In this document: positions 1 through 5,338 of the stretch, in pieces
How the letters are laid out: each line of letters starts with the position of its first letter
How positions within the stretch are numbered: position 1 is the stretch's first letter
DNA from: Candidatus Helarchaeota archaeon
Lineage (GTDB): Archaea; Asgardarchaeota; Lokiarchaeia; Helarchaeales; HEL-GB-A
Direction: 5' to 3'
Length of the DNA: 5,404 nt
NCBI GenBank assembly: GCA_013375405.1
Contig: JABXJU010000258.1
Span: 1 to 5,404, forward strand
Notes under the pieces: model-generated
Seen by the model: only the letters and a program-made list of their open reading frames with translations
What the model was told of the DNA's origin: nothing
Database searches by the model: none
Position numbers and translations under genes: made by a program

Positions 1-576
1 GCGTTTGAAAAGGCCATTCAAGCCATTAAAACATTACTAGGTGCGGGACTTGATGTCAGCGTGGCTACAATGATACATTCTCAAAATTTAGAGGAATTAC
101 CCGCATTAGAGGCAATCTTGAAAGAATTAGGAGTCAAATCTTGGGCGCTTGATGTACCCTCGCAAACTGGTGAGTTTCTGAAATATCCTGATCTTTATCC
201 ATCAATTCAGGATGCAGGCGCCGCATTACGTGAATATGGTTGGGGGGCACCATTCGAGGAAACGCATAATATTTATGCGTGCGGCGCCCATCTATGTGCC
301 CTCATGCCAAATGGGGATATTAGTAAATGTGGTTTTTTCACTGACCGACCCGTTGGGAATTTGAACCAAATGAGCCTTAAGGACTGCTGGAAAGCAATCC
401 AAAAAGATTTTATTTGGGAACAGAAGGAATTAGAATGCGCTAAGTTAAATTGTCCATACTTAGAAAATTGCCGTGGTGGGTGCAGGTTTCGTGCGTCCGT
501 AGGCACGGGACAATTATTCGGCGTGGATCGAGTTAAATGCGCAGTATTCAACTTTGAATATCCTAAAAAGGAGTGA
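1..576 (+). CDS. Radical SAM/SPASM domain protein, C-terminal part (5' end outside window)
   Basis: The frame is open from the first base to a TGA at 574-576 (191 residues visible), so the gene starts upstream; the GTG at 61 is internal. The missing N-terminal part should carry the CxxxCxxC radical SAM motif. Visible residues 1-60 look like the last strands and helices of the TIM barrel. Residues 94-180 form a SPASM domain binding auxiliary iron-sulfur clusters: Cys94-x10-Gly105-x4-Cys110, then Cys146-x4-Cys151-x5-Cys157-x3-Cys161, then Cys180. The textbook spacing is CX9-15GX4C and CX2CX5CX3C, so the first pair of the second group is two residues wider than usual. Cys99 and Cys129 are extra. 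Such enzymes modify peptides or proteins (AnSME and PqqE types) or make cofactors in the cytoplasm. The substrate cannot be read here. The gene is followed after 7 bases by a 69-aa protein gene and probably shares its transcript. The family call is secure; the function is open. Confidence 0.9.
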   Translation, partial: AFEKAIQAIKTLLGAGLDVSVATMIHSQNLEELPALEAILKELGVKSWALDVPSQTGEFLKYPDLYPSIQDAGAALREYGWGAPFEETHNIYACGAHLCALMPNGDISKCGFFTDRPVGNLNQMSLKDCWKAIQKDFIWEQKELECAKLNCPYLENCRGGCRFRASVGTGQLFGVDRVKCAVFNFEYPKKE

Positions 577-577
577 T
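568..577 (+). promoter_or_regulatory. Strong ribosome binding site that sets the start of the 69-aa gene
   Basis: AAGGAGTGAT is one base short of the full AGGAGGTGAT complement of the 16S rRNA 3' end. It lies 6 bases before the ATG at 584 and overlaps the end and stop codon of the radical SAM gene. It favours ATG584 over the upstream in-frame TTG at 554, and suggests that the two genes are translated in a coupled way and that the small protein is made in quantity. Confidence 0.7.
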
Positions 578-583
578 AAATAC

Positions 584-793
584 ATGGCAGATTTAGATGA
601 GTTAGATAAAAAGATTTTAGAGATCGTCTGTAGGGCGAGATGTAAATTTTATAAGGAAGGGCAAGAAATAAGGGAGAATGAATATCAATGCGGGGCATAT
701 AAAGTATTAAAACTCATGATTGAGAAAGGACAATTAACACTTGGTGACTTAAAGAAGATGTCAGCACAAGTTATCAAAGCAGCCTTGCCATAA
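584..793 (+). CDS. Small cysteine-containing protein (69 aa), partner of the radical SAM/SPASM enzyme, function unknown
   Basis: I do not recognise this family with confidence. The protein is 69 residues, highly charged and apparently all-helical: a likely helix at about residues 3-22, a second at 33-49 and a third at 52-67. It has no signal peptide or membrane segment. Three cysteines are present: Cys16 and Cys20 (CRARC) and Cys36 (YQCGAY). The N-terminal DELDKKILEIV resembles the first helix of Lrp-like winged-helix proteins, but no recognition helix follows, so I do not call it a regulator. It starts 7 bases after the radical SAM stop behind a strong ribosome binding site, so the two are almost certainly one operon. 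It could be the enzyme's substrate peptide, a small carrier or chaperone, or an unrelated passenger. It lacks the small-residue-rich core typical of many RiPP precursors, which argues for caution. That the gene is real is well supported; the role is not. Confidence 0.75.
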   Translation: MADLDELDKKILEIVCRARCKFYKEGQEIRENEYQCGAYKVLKLMIEKGQLTLGDLKKMSAQVIKAALP

Positions 794-802
794 AAAGAGA
801 AC

Positions 803-1216
803 TCATGATGAATTTTGGACTTGCTCGTAGGTTTCTTTCAATTTTGGAACGGTTTTAAAATTACTTAACGCATCCGGGGGGATCCACTTATAATTCTTAT
901 GCTCCCAATCCAATTGGATTTGATCCGTCGCTATTTCAAATAAAAATGGATGCACGATCCAAGTAATTTCTTTTTTTTCGTCTATAATTTCTATCGGGTC
1001 CCCTTTTTTAATTAAAGTGACTTTATCTTCCGTTAATTGAGTTTCTTCCCAAATTTCAATGATGGCACGGTCATATGGAACCTCATTACCTTCGAGATAA
1101 CCGCTACAGCCAGCCCATTGACCTCGATAGGTTCCAACGCGTGAACTTCTTTGAAGCAACAAAACTTTCCCTTGAAATCGTAAAAAACTGGTTACAACAT
1201 GCCGAATATCTGCCAA
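803..1216 (-). CDS. Nudix hydrolase, stand-alone form of the domain often fused to eIF2B-like proteins
   Basis: This 137-aa protein is a single Nudix domain. Nudix enzymes cleave nucleoside diphosphates linked to another group, with Mg2+ or Mn2+. The Nudix box spans residues 39-61: Gly39, five residues, Glu45, seven residues, then Ile53-Glu54-Ile55-Trp56-Glu57-Glu58-Thr59-Gln60-Leu61. The metal-binding Glu54, Glu57 and Glu58 are kept, but the consensus Arg is Ile53 and the consensus Gly is Gln60. The start VVTSFLRFQGKVLLLQRS, the RVGTYRGQWAG stretch, the HPFLFE and LDWEHKNYKW segments and the final TVPKL match, from memory, the Nudix domain found in front of eIF2B-alpha/ribose-1,5-bisphosphate isomerase-like domains in archaea and some bacteria and plants. 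Here a TGA follows right at the domain edge, so it is not fused. The only sensible start is TTG at 1216-1214: an in-frame TAG lies eight codons upstream with no ATG between, and AGGCGG sits 6 bases before it. The exact substrate is unknown. Confidence 0.88.
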   Translation of the reverse strand: MADIRHVVTSFLRFQGKVLLLQRSSRVGTYRGQWAGCSGYLEGNEVPYDRAIIEIWEETQLTEDKVTLIKKGDPIEIIDEKKEITWIVHPFLFEIATDQIQLDWEHKNYKWIPPDALSNFKTVPKLKETYEQVQNSS

Positions 1217-1222
1217 TTCTGG

Positions 1223-1228
1223 CCGCCT
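1223..1228 (-). promoter_or_regulatory. Ribosome binding site supporting the TTG start of the Nudix gene
   Basis: Read on the minus strand this is AGGCGG, a partial match to AGGAGG, ending 6 bases before the TTG. It matters because no ATG or GTG is available between the in-frame upstream stop and this TTG. The match is imperfect, so support is moderate. Confidence 0.4.
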
Positions 1229-1253
1229 GCTTTTTTTCTAATTTTATCGTCTT

Positions 1254-1275
1254 AGAATACTAGGATATTCTCCTA
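1254..1275. repeat. Two overlapping short inverted repeats between divergent genes
   Basis: AGAATA at 1254-1259 pairs with TATTCT at 1266-1271 around a 6-base spacer. TAGGA at 1261-1265 pairs with TCCTA at 1271-1275 around a 5-base spacer. They lie in the leader side of the Nudix gene and could form alternative small hairpins in its RNA or serve as half-sites for a dimeric DNA-binding protein. The arms are short and the region is AT-rich, so chance is possible. Confidence 0.35.
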
Positions 1276-1277
1276 TG

Positions 1278-1288
1278 TTATAATTTAT
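1278..1288. promoter_or_regulatory. Candidate TATA-like element of the divergent promoter region
   Basis: The stretch GTTATAATTTA is AT-rich and TATA-like on both strands (minus strand TAAATTATAAC). In an archaeal promoter the transcript begins about 25 bases downstream. That would put a plus-strand start near 1310, inside the palindrome before the regulator gene, and a minus-strand start near 1255, about 40 bases before the Nudix TTG. No clear BRE is visible and AT-rich spacers give many such matches, so this is a guess from position and composition. Confidence 0.3.
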
Positions 1289-1303
1289 GAAACTTTAAGT
1301 TAA

Positions 1304-1328
1304 TACGAAATTTTTGAAATTTTTCGTA
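1304..1328. promoter_or_regulatory. 25-bp palindrome, likely operator of the adjacent regulator
   Basis: The outer arms are TACGAAA (1304-1310) and TTTCGTA (1322-1328), a perfect 7-bp inverted repeat. The inner TTT/AAA around the central G at 1316 also pairs, so only 2 of 12 pairs mismatch. It ends 16 bases before the ATG of a winged-helix regulator of a family that binds DNA as dimers, and it overlaps the place where transcription should begin. Autorepression is the simplest reading. A hairpin in the mRNA leader is the alternative. Confidence 0.55.
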
Positions 1329-1344
1329 AAAAAGGATGATTTGT

Positions 1345-1881
1345 ATGGATGTAGAACAGGAATTAAAAAACACCACTGGTTGGAATAAAATCTATGAAAC
1401 GAAGTTTCAGGTAAAAATGGAAGAGGATTTTATTGATATCTTTGAAGATTTGCTTGAAAAACAAGGTTTTAGCCGGATGCATGGACGAATAATGGCTATT
1501 ATTTATTTAAAAGAAGTTTCAATGACACAAGCAGAACTAGAAAGGCGGAGTAATTTCAGTCGTTCTTCAATTAATAAAGCAGTAAATACATTGCAAAAAT
1601 TAGGATATATTCGTAAGCGACAGAAAGGAGAAGGGAAAACAATAGAATATTATTTAGAATGGGGACCAGAAGAAATTTTTTTAGCCGGAATTAGAGATTA
1701 TCTAGATTTTTTCAGGCAAATTCATGAAAGATTTTCTAAACTTTTTAAAAAAAATCCTAAGTTAGAAGGATTACCTTCTAAACGATTAAAAGAATTTATT
1801 GAACATCTTCCGGAAGTTAATAATATATTAAATAAAGCAGTTGAAAAAATAGATGAAATAGAGCTTGTTCTTAAAAAGTGA
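1345..1881 (+). CDS. GbsR/MarR-family winged-helix transcription regulator
   Basis: This 178-aa cytoplasmic protein has an N-terminal helical stretch (about 1-38), a winged helix-turn-helix (about 39-105) and a long helical C-terminal part (about 108-178) rich in Lys and Glu, probably used for dimerisation or effector sensing. In the DNA-binding part, SMTQAELERRSNFSRSSINK forms the turn and recognition helix, NTLQKLGYIRKR follows it, and the wing is near KGEGKTIEYY. This order and the HGRIMAIIYL helix before it fit GbsR-type regulators, the MarR relatives first known from choline/glycine betaine control in Bacillus; the effector here is unknown. ATG1345 is preferred because AAAGGATGAT ends 4 bases before it. 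An in-frame ATG at 1336 lies directly against GG, with no room for a ribosome binding site, and would add three residues. Sampled 60-base lines are 22-32% G+C, well below the 55% and 38% counted in one line each of the radical SAM gene and gatA, which may mean a different origin. It runs divergently from the Nudix gene and convergently to gatB. Confidence 0.85.
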   Translation: MDVEQELKNTTGWNKIYETKFQVKMEEDFIDIFEDLLEKQGFSRMHGRIMAIIYLKEVSMTQAELERRSNFSRSSINKAVNTLQKLGYIRKRQKGEGKTIEYYLEWGPEEIFLAGIRDYLDFFRQIHERFSKLFKKNPKLEGLPSKRLKEFIEHLPEVNNILNKAVEKIDEIELVLKK

Positions 1882-1919
1882 TTGATTGATTTTGTTAATC
1901 CAGTTTTATTGTTAATTTC
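1882..1919. other. Short spacer between convergent regulator and gatB genes
   Basis: Only 38 bases separate the two stop codons. The plus strand is T-rich here (GATTTTG, CAGTTTTATTG) and continues into T-rich sequence antisense to the gatB end, which could stop regulator transcripts by the oligo-T mechanism of archaea. There is no stable hairpin and no long T run, so the call as a terminator is weak. Confidence 0.25.
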
Positions 1920-3413
1920 CTAATTTTCTTCTTCAGTAGCTTCTCTCAATGACTCTATTATTTCTTTTATAAGCTTATAGGTTATTTGGGGATCAGCGGT
2001 CCCCCGAGTTCTTTTCATGACTTGTCCAACCAAGAAATTGATGGCACTATCATCTTGAATTGCGTCTTGAGTCGCCTTTTGGTTTTCTTTAACTACTTGC
2101 CAAGCAATATTTTTTATTTCTTCAACATCCCCAATTCGATGGTGTGCATCCTCCTCAATTATTTGATCTGGAGGCTTTCCCTCATCGACCATGTCCATTA
2201 AGACCTTTTTTGCCGATCTGCGGCTGATAATTTCCTCATCAATACGCTTGAGCAATGTTACAAACCGATCAGGAGTAATGGTGGATTCGTAAATTTCGAT
2301 GTTTTTCTCATTTAAATGGCGCAAAAGGTCGCTCATGATCCAGTTGCTAATGTTTTTTGGGTTGTCGTATAATTTAATACAATTTTCGAAAAAGTCGGCT
2401 AGTGCTTTACTACCAGTTAATACTGTAGCATCATATATTGGAATTTGATAGTCCTTTATAAAACGATTCCGTCGTTCATCTGGCAATTCAGGCATTTTCG
2501 CCCCTAGTTCTTCAACCCACTTAGAAGATATTTCGATGGGAACAAGGTCTGGTTCAGGAAAGTACCGGTAATCATGTTCTTCCTCTTTAGTGCGTAAAGA
2601 AATGGTTATCCCTTTTTCATCATCCCAATGGCGTGTTTCCATAACTGTTTCGACCCCATCTGCTTTCTGCCGGCGTTGGCGTATAAGTTCAAATTGAAGC
2701 GCTTTTTCTACGGCCTTGAAGGAGGTTATATTCTTGACTTCGACCCGATTGCCGCCCTTGATGGAAATATTTGCATCACACCGCATTGATCCTTCTAAAC
2801 TACAGTCGGCAACTCCAAGATGTTCAAGTATGGACCGAAGCTTCTGAAGAAATAGGCGGGCTTCCTTCGGGGATCGAAGATCCGGCTCTGTGACAATTTC
2901 TAATAGCGTGATTCCTGCCCTGTTGTAATCAACTAAAGTATAAGGGGATGTAGTGATACTGCCCAAATATGTTAAACGCCCAGGATCTTCTTCTAATTGA
3001 ATACGAATTAAATTTATCAGCCGTTTGCCATTATTATTTTCATATTTAACTTCCCCTCCGAGTCCAATGGGCACGCCCCCTGCTTTATTATACTGAGTTA
3101 TTTGAAAATTCTTGGGCATATCCGGGTAATAATAATTTTTTCTATGGAACAAGGATCTTGGTGGAATTTCACAACCTAAAGCTAACCCAACCATGATAGC
3201 ATATTCCACTGCTTTTTTATTAACGACGGGTAGCGAACCAGGCAAACCCAGACAGATAGGACATAGGTAAAGGTTTGGATCTTTCCCACGATAATCCGTA
3301 GAACAGCCGCAGAATAATTTTGTTTTTAATTTGGTGAGTTGAACATGAATCTCCAGTCCGATTAGGACTTCTTCAGGTTCTAAAATTTTCTTTGCTTTTA
3401 TTTCAGCTGTCAT
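1920..3413 (-). CDS. gatB: Asp/Glu-tRNA(Asn/Gln) amidotransferase subunit B
   Basis: GatB is the kinase and transamidase subunit. It binds the mischarged tRNA, phosphorylates the Asp or Glu side chain with ATP, and replaces the phosphate with ammonia channelled from GatA. The 497 residues are slightly longer than the usual 475-480. Visible landmarks are GLEIHVQL (19-26), a zinc-type Cys set (Cys35, Cys37, Cys51, Cys54; the LFCGC and LCPICLGLPGSLPV stretches), YYYPDMPKNFQITQY (94-108), the GatB signature VDYNRAGITLLEIVTEPD (161-178), and EEEHDYRYFPEPDL (277-290). A helical region follows, then the YqeY-like tail (about 350-490) with INFLVGQVMKRTRGTADP (458-475). All core motifs are intact. It is the last gene of gatC-gatA-gatB. 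ATG3413 follows the gatA stop by 7 bases, and GTGAT overlapping that stop lies 6 bases upstream, so translation is probably coupled. In archaea that also have GatDE, the GatCAB enzyme makes Asn-tRNA(Asn); whether GatDE exists here cannot be seen. Confidence 0.97.
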   Translation of the reverse strand: MTAEIKAKKILEPEEVLIGLEIHVQLTKLKTKLFCGCSTDYRGKDPNLYLCPICLGLPGSLPVVNKKAVEYAIMVGLALGCEIPPRSLFHRKNYYYPDMPKNFQITQYNKAGGVPIGLGGEVKYENNNGKRLINLIRIQLEEDPGRLTYLGSITTSPYTLVDYNRAGITLLEIVTEPDLRSPKEARLFLQKLRSILEHLGVADCSLEGSMRCDANISIKGGNRVEVKNITSFKAVEKALQFELIRQRRQKADGVETVMETRHWDDEKGITISLRTKEEEHDYRYFPEPDLVPIEISSKWVEELGAKMPELPDERRNRFIKDYQIPIYDATVLTGSKALADFFENCIKLYDNPKNISNWIMSDLLRHLNEKNIEIYESTITPDRFVTLLKRIDEEIISRRSAKKVLMDMVDEGKPPDQIIEEDAHHRIGDVEEIKNIAWQVVKENQKATQDAIQDDSAINFLVGQVMKRTRGTADPQITYKLIKEIIESLREATEEEN

Positions 3414-3427
3414 CTGATCATCACTTT
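3414..3427 (-). promoter_or_regulatory. Ribosome binding site of gatB overlapping the gatA stop codon
   Basis: On the minus strand the sequence reads AAGTGATGATCAG before the gatB ATG. GTGAT matches the GGTGAT part of the anti-16S sequence, contains the TGA of gatA and sits 6 bases from ATG. This points to coupled translation, which would help keep the subunits in equal amounts. Confidence 0.5.
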
Positions 3428-4884
3428 AATAAGGGTTTTTTCTCATGATAATTAGTTTCTTGCTGGAATTTATGAGCGGCTTGGAGAATTACCTCCTCTT
3501 GGAGGAGATCTCCTATCAGTTGCAATCCGATCGGTAATCCATTTGAAAAGCCACAGGGAATTGAGATCGCTGGCAATCCTGTGATATTTGCAGCGACCGT
3601 ATCGATATCTGCCCGATACATGGAGAGGGGATCAGAAATTTTCTCTCCAATCTTAAAGGCGATAGAAGGCATAGTAGGCCCAGCGATTACATCACACGAA
3701 TTAAATTGAGATTCAAATTGTTTCCGGAGCAAAGTACGAACTTTTAATGCTTTTAAATAGTACATATCATAATATCCAGCAGACAGGGCATAGGTACCAA
3801 GCATAATTCGCCGCCGAACTTCTGGACCAAAGCTCATTCGATCCTCAGCGAAAATTTCATTCCATTCCCCTTCATCCTTTTCAACACGATGCCCATAGCG
3901 AATTCCATCATAACGCGCTAAATTAGAACTTGCTTCAGACATCGCGATGATATAATAGCAAGGGACGGCATATTTAATCAATGGAATTGAAATCTCATTA
4001 TAAGTGGCTCCATGTGACTCTAGAAGATGTATAGCATTCCATACACTCTTAGATACGGTTTTCTCAGTACCTTCACCCAGTAACTCCTGGGGCACCCCGA
4101 TTCGTAAGCCTTTAATATCTTTATCCAAACCTTTCAAGTAATCCTTCTTCTGTATTTTAATGGTAGTGCTATCATATGTGTCATGTCCAGCTAAAACATT
4201 CAGTAATAGGGCACAATCTCGAACATCTTTCGTGAGAGGACCAATTTGTTCGAGACTACAAGCATAGGAGACGAGTCCATACCGACTAATTAATCCATAT
4301 GTGACTTTTAACCCTGTAATGCCTGTGAAACTAGCAGGACATCGAATGGATCCCCCAGTGTCGCTACCTAAAGCTAAAATACTCTCGTCCGCAGCAACGA
4401 CTACTGCACTTCCCCCAGATGATCCCCCCGGAACATGCTCCAAATTCCAAGGATTATGAGTAATTTGATAATAACTGCTTTCCGTGGTGGTCCCCATGGC
4501 GAACTCATCCATATTCGTTTTCCCAATGATAATAGCACCTTCCTGTAATATACGATCAACAACTGTTGCATTATATGGGGGAATATAGTTATGGAGCATT
4601 TTAGAGCTACAACTTGTCCGTACATTTTGTGTGCAAATATTATCCTTAACCGCTATAGGGAAACCAAGCAATTGCCCTGACGCCTCGGATTTTTTCAATT
4701 TTTTATCTAGTTGCTTGGCATGGTCTATTGCATCTTCTTTTAAGAGCGTGACAAATGCCTGTAGATCATTTTCTACACGCTCAATTCTCTCGAAAATAGA
4801 ATGCATGAGTTCTTCAGCGGATATTTCACCGTTTTGGAGCATCGAGCGTAGTTGATAAGCAGTCGATTCATTTAGGGATGCCAT
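3421..4884 (-). CDS. gatA: Asp/Glu-tRNA(Asn/Gln) amidotransferase subunit A (glutaminase)
   Basis: GatA is the amidase-signature subunit that hydrolyses glutamine and feeds ammonia to GatB. The length, 487 aa, is standard. The Ser-cisSer-Lys triad is intact: Lys80 in GFPIAVKDN, Ser155 in VPGGSSGGSA and the nucleophile Ser179 in GSDTGGSIR. All three sit one residue after the Staphylococcus aureus GatA positions (79, 154, 178). Arg359 in GPEVRRRIMLG and Asp426 in YRADIDTV correspond by the same offset to the glutamine-binding Arg358 and Asp425 known there, so glutamine should be the ammonia source. The ISRYGLVSYACSLEQIGPL segment is typical of GatA and helps separate it from other amidases. ATG4884 starts 9 bases after the gatC stop; the GGTG at the end of gatC is the nearest ribosome binding site, somewhat far away, so translation probably depends on coupling. 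The product acts in the cytoplasmic GatCAB complex. Confidence 0.97.
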   Translation of the reverse strand: MASLNESTAYQLRSMLQNGEISAEELMHSIFERIERVENDLQAFVTLLKEDAIDHAKQLDKKLKKSEASGQLLGFPIAVKDNICTQNVRTSCSSKMLHNYIPPYNATVVDRILQEGAIIIGKTNMDEFAMGTTTESSYYQITHNPWNLEHVPGGSSGGSAVVVAADESILALGSDTGGSIRCPASFTGITGLKVTYGLISRYGLVSYACSLEQIGPLTKDVRDCALLLNVLAGHDTYDSTTIKIQKKDYLKGLDKDIKGLRIGVPQELLGEGTEKTVSKSVWNAIHLLESHGATYNEISIPLIKYAVPCYYIIAMSEASSNLARYDGIRYGHRVEKDEGEWNEIFAEDRMSFGPEVRRRIMLGTYALSAGYYDMYYLKALKVRTLLRKQFESQFNSCDVIAGPTMPSIAFKIGEKISDPLSMYRADIDTVAANITGLPAISIPCGFSNGLPIGLQLIGDLLQEEVILQAAHKFQQETNYHEKKPLLK

Positions 4885-4893
4885 TTTTAAACG

Positions 4894-5202
4894 TTACACC
4901 ATCCGAGGCGCTTTAATGAATTTCTTTTTAGTTTTGGGTGCATTTTTAAATATTTCATCTTTTGAGAGAGAAGGAGTTACGATATCTTCTCGGAATATAT
5001 TCTTGAGTTCTACACCATGAAAAGTATATTCGACATCGGTCGTATCAATCTCATCAATCTTCCGAAAATATTCCAAAATGTCATTAAATAAGGTAGTGAA
5101 TTTCTCTTTTTCTTCTTCCGTTAATTTAATGCGAGCTAGCCACGCAATATGCTCAACCTGCTCCTTTGTAATATGGGGTTCCATGCGATTTCGTCCTCTC
5201 AT
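4894..5202 (-). CDS. gatC: Asp/Glu-tRNA(Asn/Gln) amidotransferase subunit C
   Basis: GatC is the small belt-like subunit that wraps around the GatA-GatB interface and stabilises the complex; it has no active site. At 102 aa it is a little longer than the typical 90-100. The diagnostic N-terminal part is ITKEQVEHIAWLARIKLTEEE (residues 11-31), forming the first helices, followed by FNDILEYFRKIDEID and the extended VEYTFHGVELKNIFREDIV. The C-terminal end KNAPKTKKKFIKAPRMV matches the usual NAPE...F+VP+V ending. Two starts are possible. ATG5202 has AAAGGT 6 bases upstream and is used here. ATG5184 would remove MRGRNR and fits the usual family start better, with GAGAGG about 10 bases upstream. 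It is the first gene of the operon, so the promoter should lie in the 200 bases upstream. Confidence 0.95.
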   Translation of the reverse strand: MRGRNRMEPHITKEQVEHIAWLARIKLTEEEKEKFTTLFNDILEYFRKIDEIDTTDVEYTFHGVELKNIFREDIVTPSLSKDEIFKNAPKTKKKFIKAPRMV

Positions 5203-5255
5203 CTATTTACCTTTAAGAAAGATTGGGTTTAGTATTTGTCTTTAACAATTCATTA

Positions 5256-5266
5256 TGTAATTTAAT
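5256..5266 (-). promoter_or_regulatory. Candidate TATA element for the gatCAB operon
   Basis: The minus strand reads ATTAAATTACA here, within AATGATTAAATTACATAATG. A start about 25 bases downstream would fall near 5232 and give a leader of roughly 30 bases before ATG5202. No clear BRE is seen, and the region is AT-rich throughout, so support is weak. Confidence 0.25.
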
Positions 5267-5310
5267 CATTTAGTGTCAAAAAAAGGAAAATGGATAATAA
5301 AAAATGTTGT

Positions 5311-5338
5311 GGTTTTTAGAAAATACTTAAAAAAAACC
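5311..5338. repeat. Inverted repeat with oligo-A/T arms, possible terminator
   Basis: GGTTTTT at 5311-5317 pairs with AAAAACC at 5332-5338 across a 14-base spacer, and the right arm lies in a run of eight A (5329-5336; eight T on the minus strand). It could end transcripts of a minus-strand gene beyond the window edge by oligo-T termination, ahead of the gat promoter. Low sequence complexity makes chance pairing a real alternative. Confidence 0.25.

Noticed and set aside
554..583. Upstream TTG start for the 69-aa gene
   Set aside because: It would add ten residues translated from the ribosome binding site itself; the AAGGAGTGAT site points to ATG584.
273..698. 141-codon minus-strand open frame
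   Set aside because: It lies antisense to the SPASM domain and the small gene, both of which have clear coding signals, and its translation shows no family features.
1986..2201. 71-codon plus-strand open frame inside gatB
   Set aside because: It is antisense to the conserved GatB tail domain and has no ribosome binding site or recognisable motif.
4401..4855. 74-codon open frames on both strands over the 5' part of gatA
   Set aside because: The gatA frame carries the full amidase signature across this stretch, so the others are shadows.
5290..5319. Nine-residue reading frame with two adjacent cysteines after AAAAGGAAA
   Set aside because: It is too short to support as a gene, the ribosome binding site is only a purine-rich match, and the region looks like ordinary AT-rich spacer.
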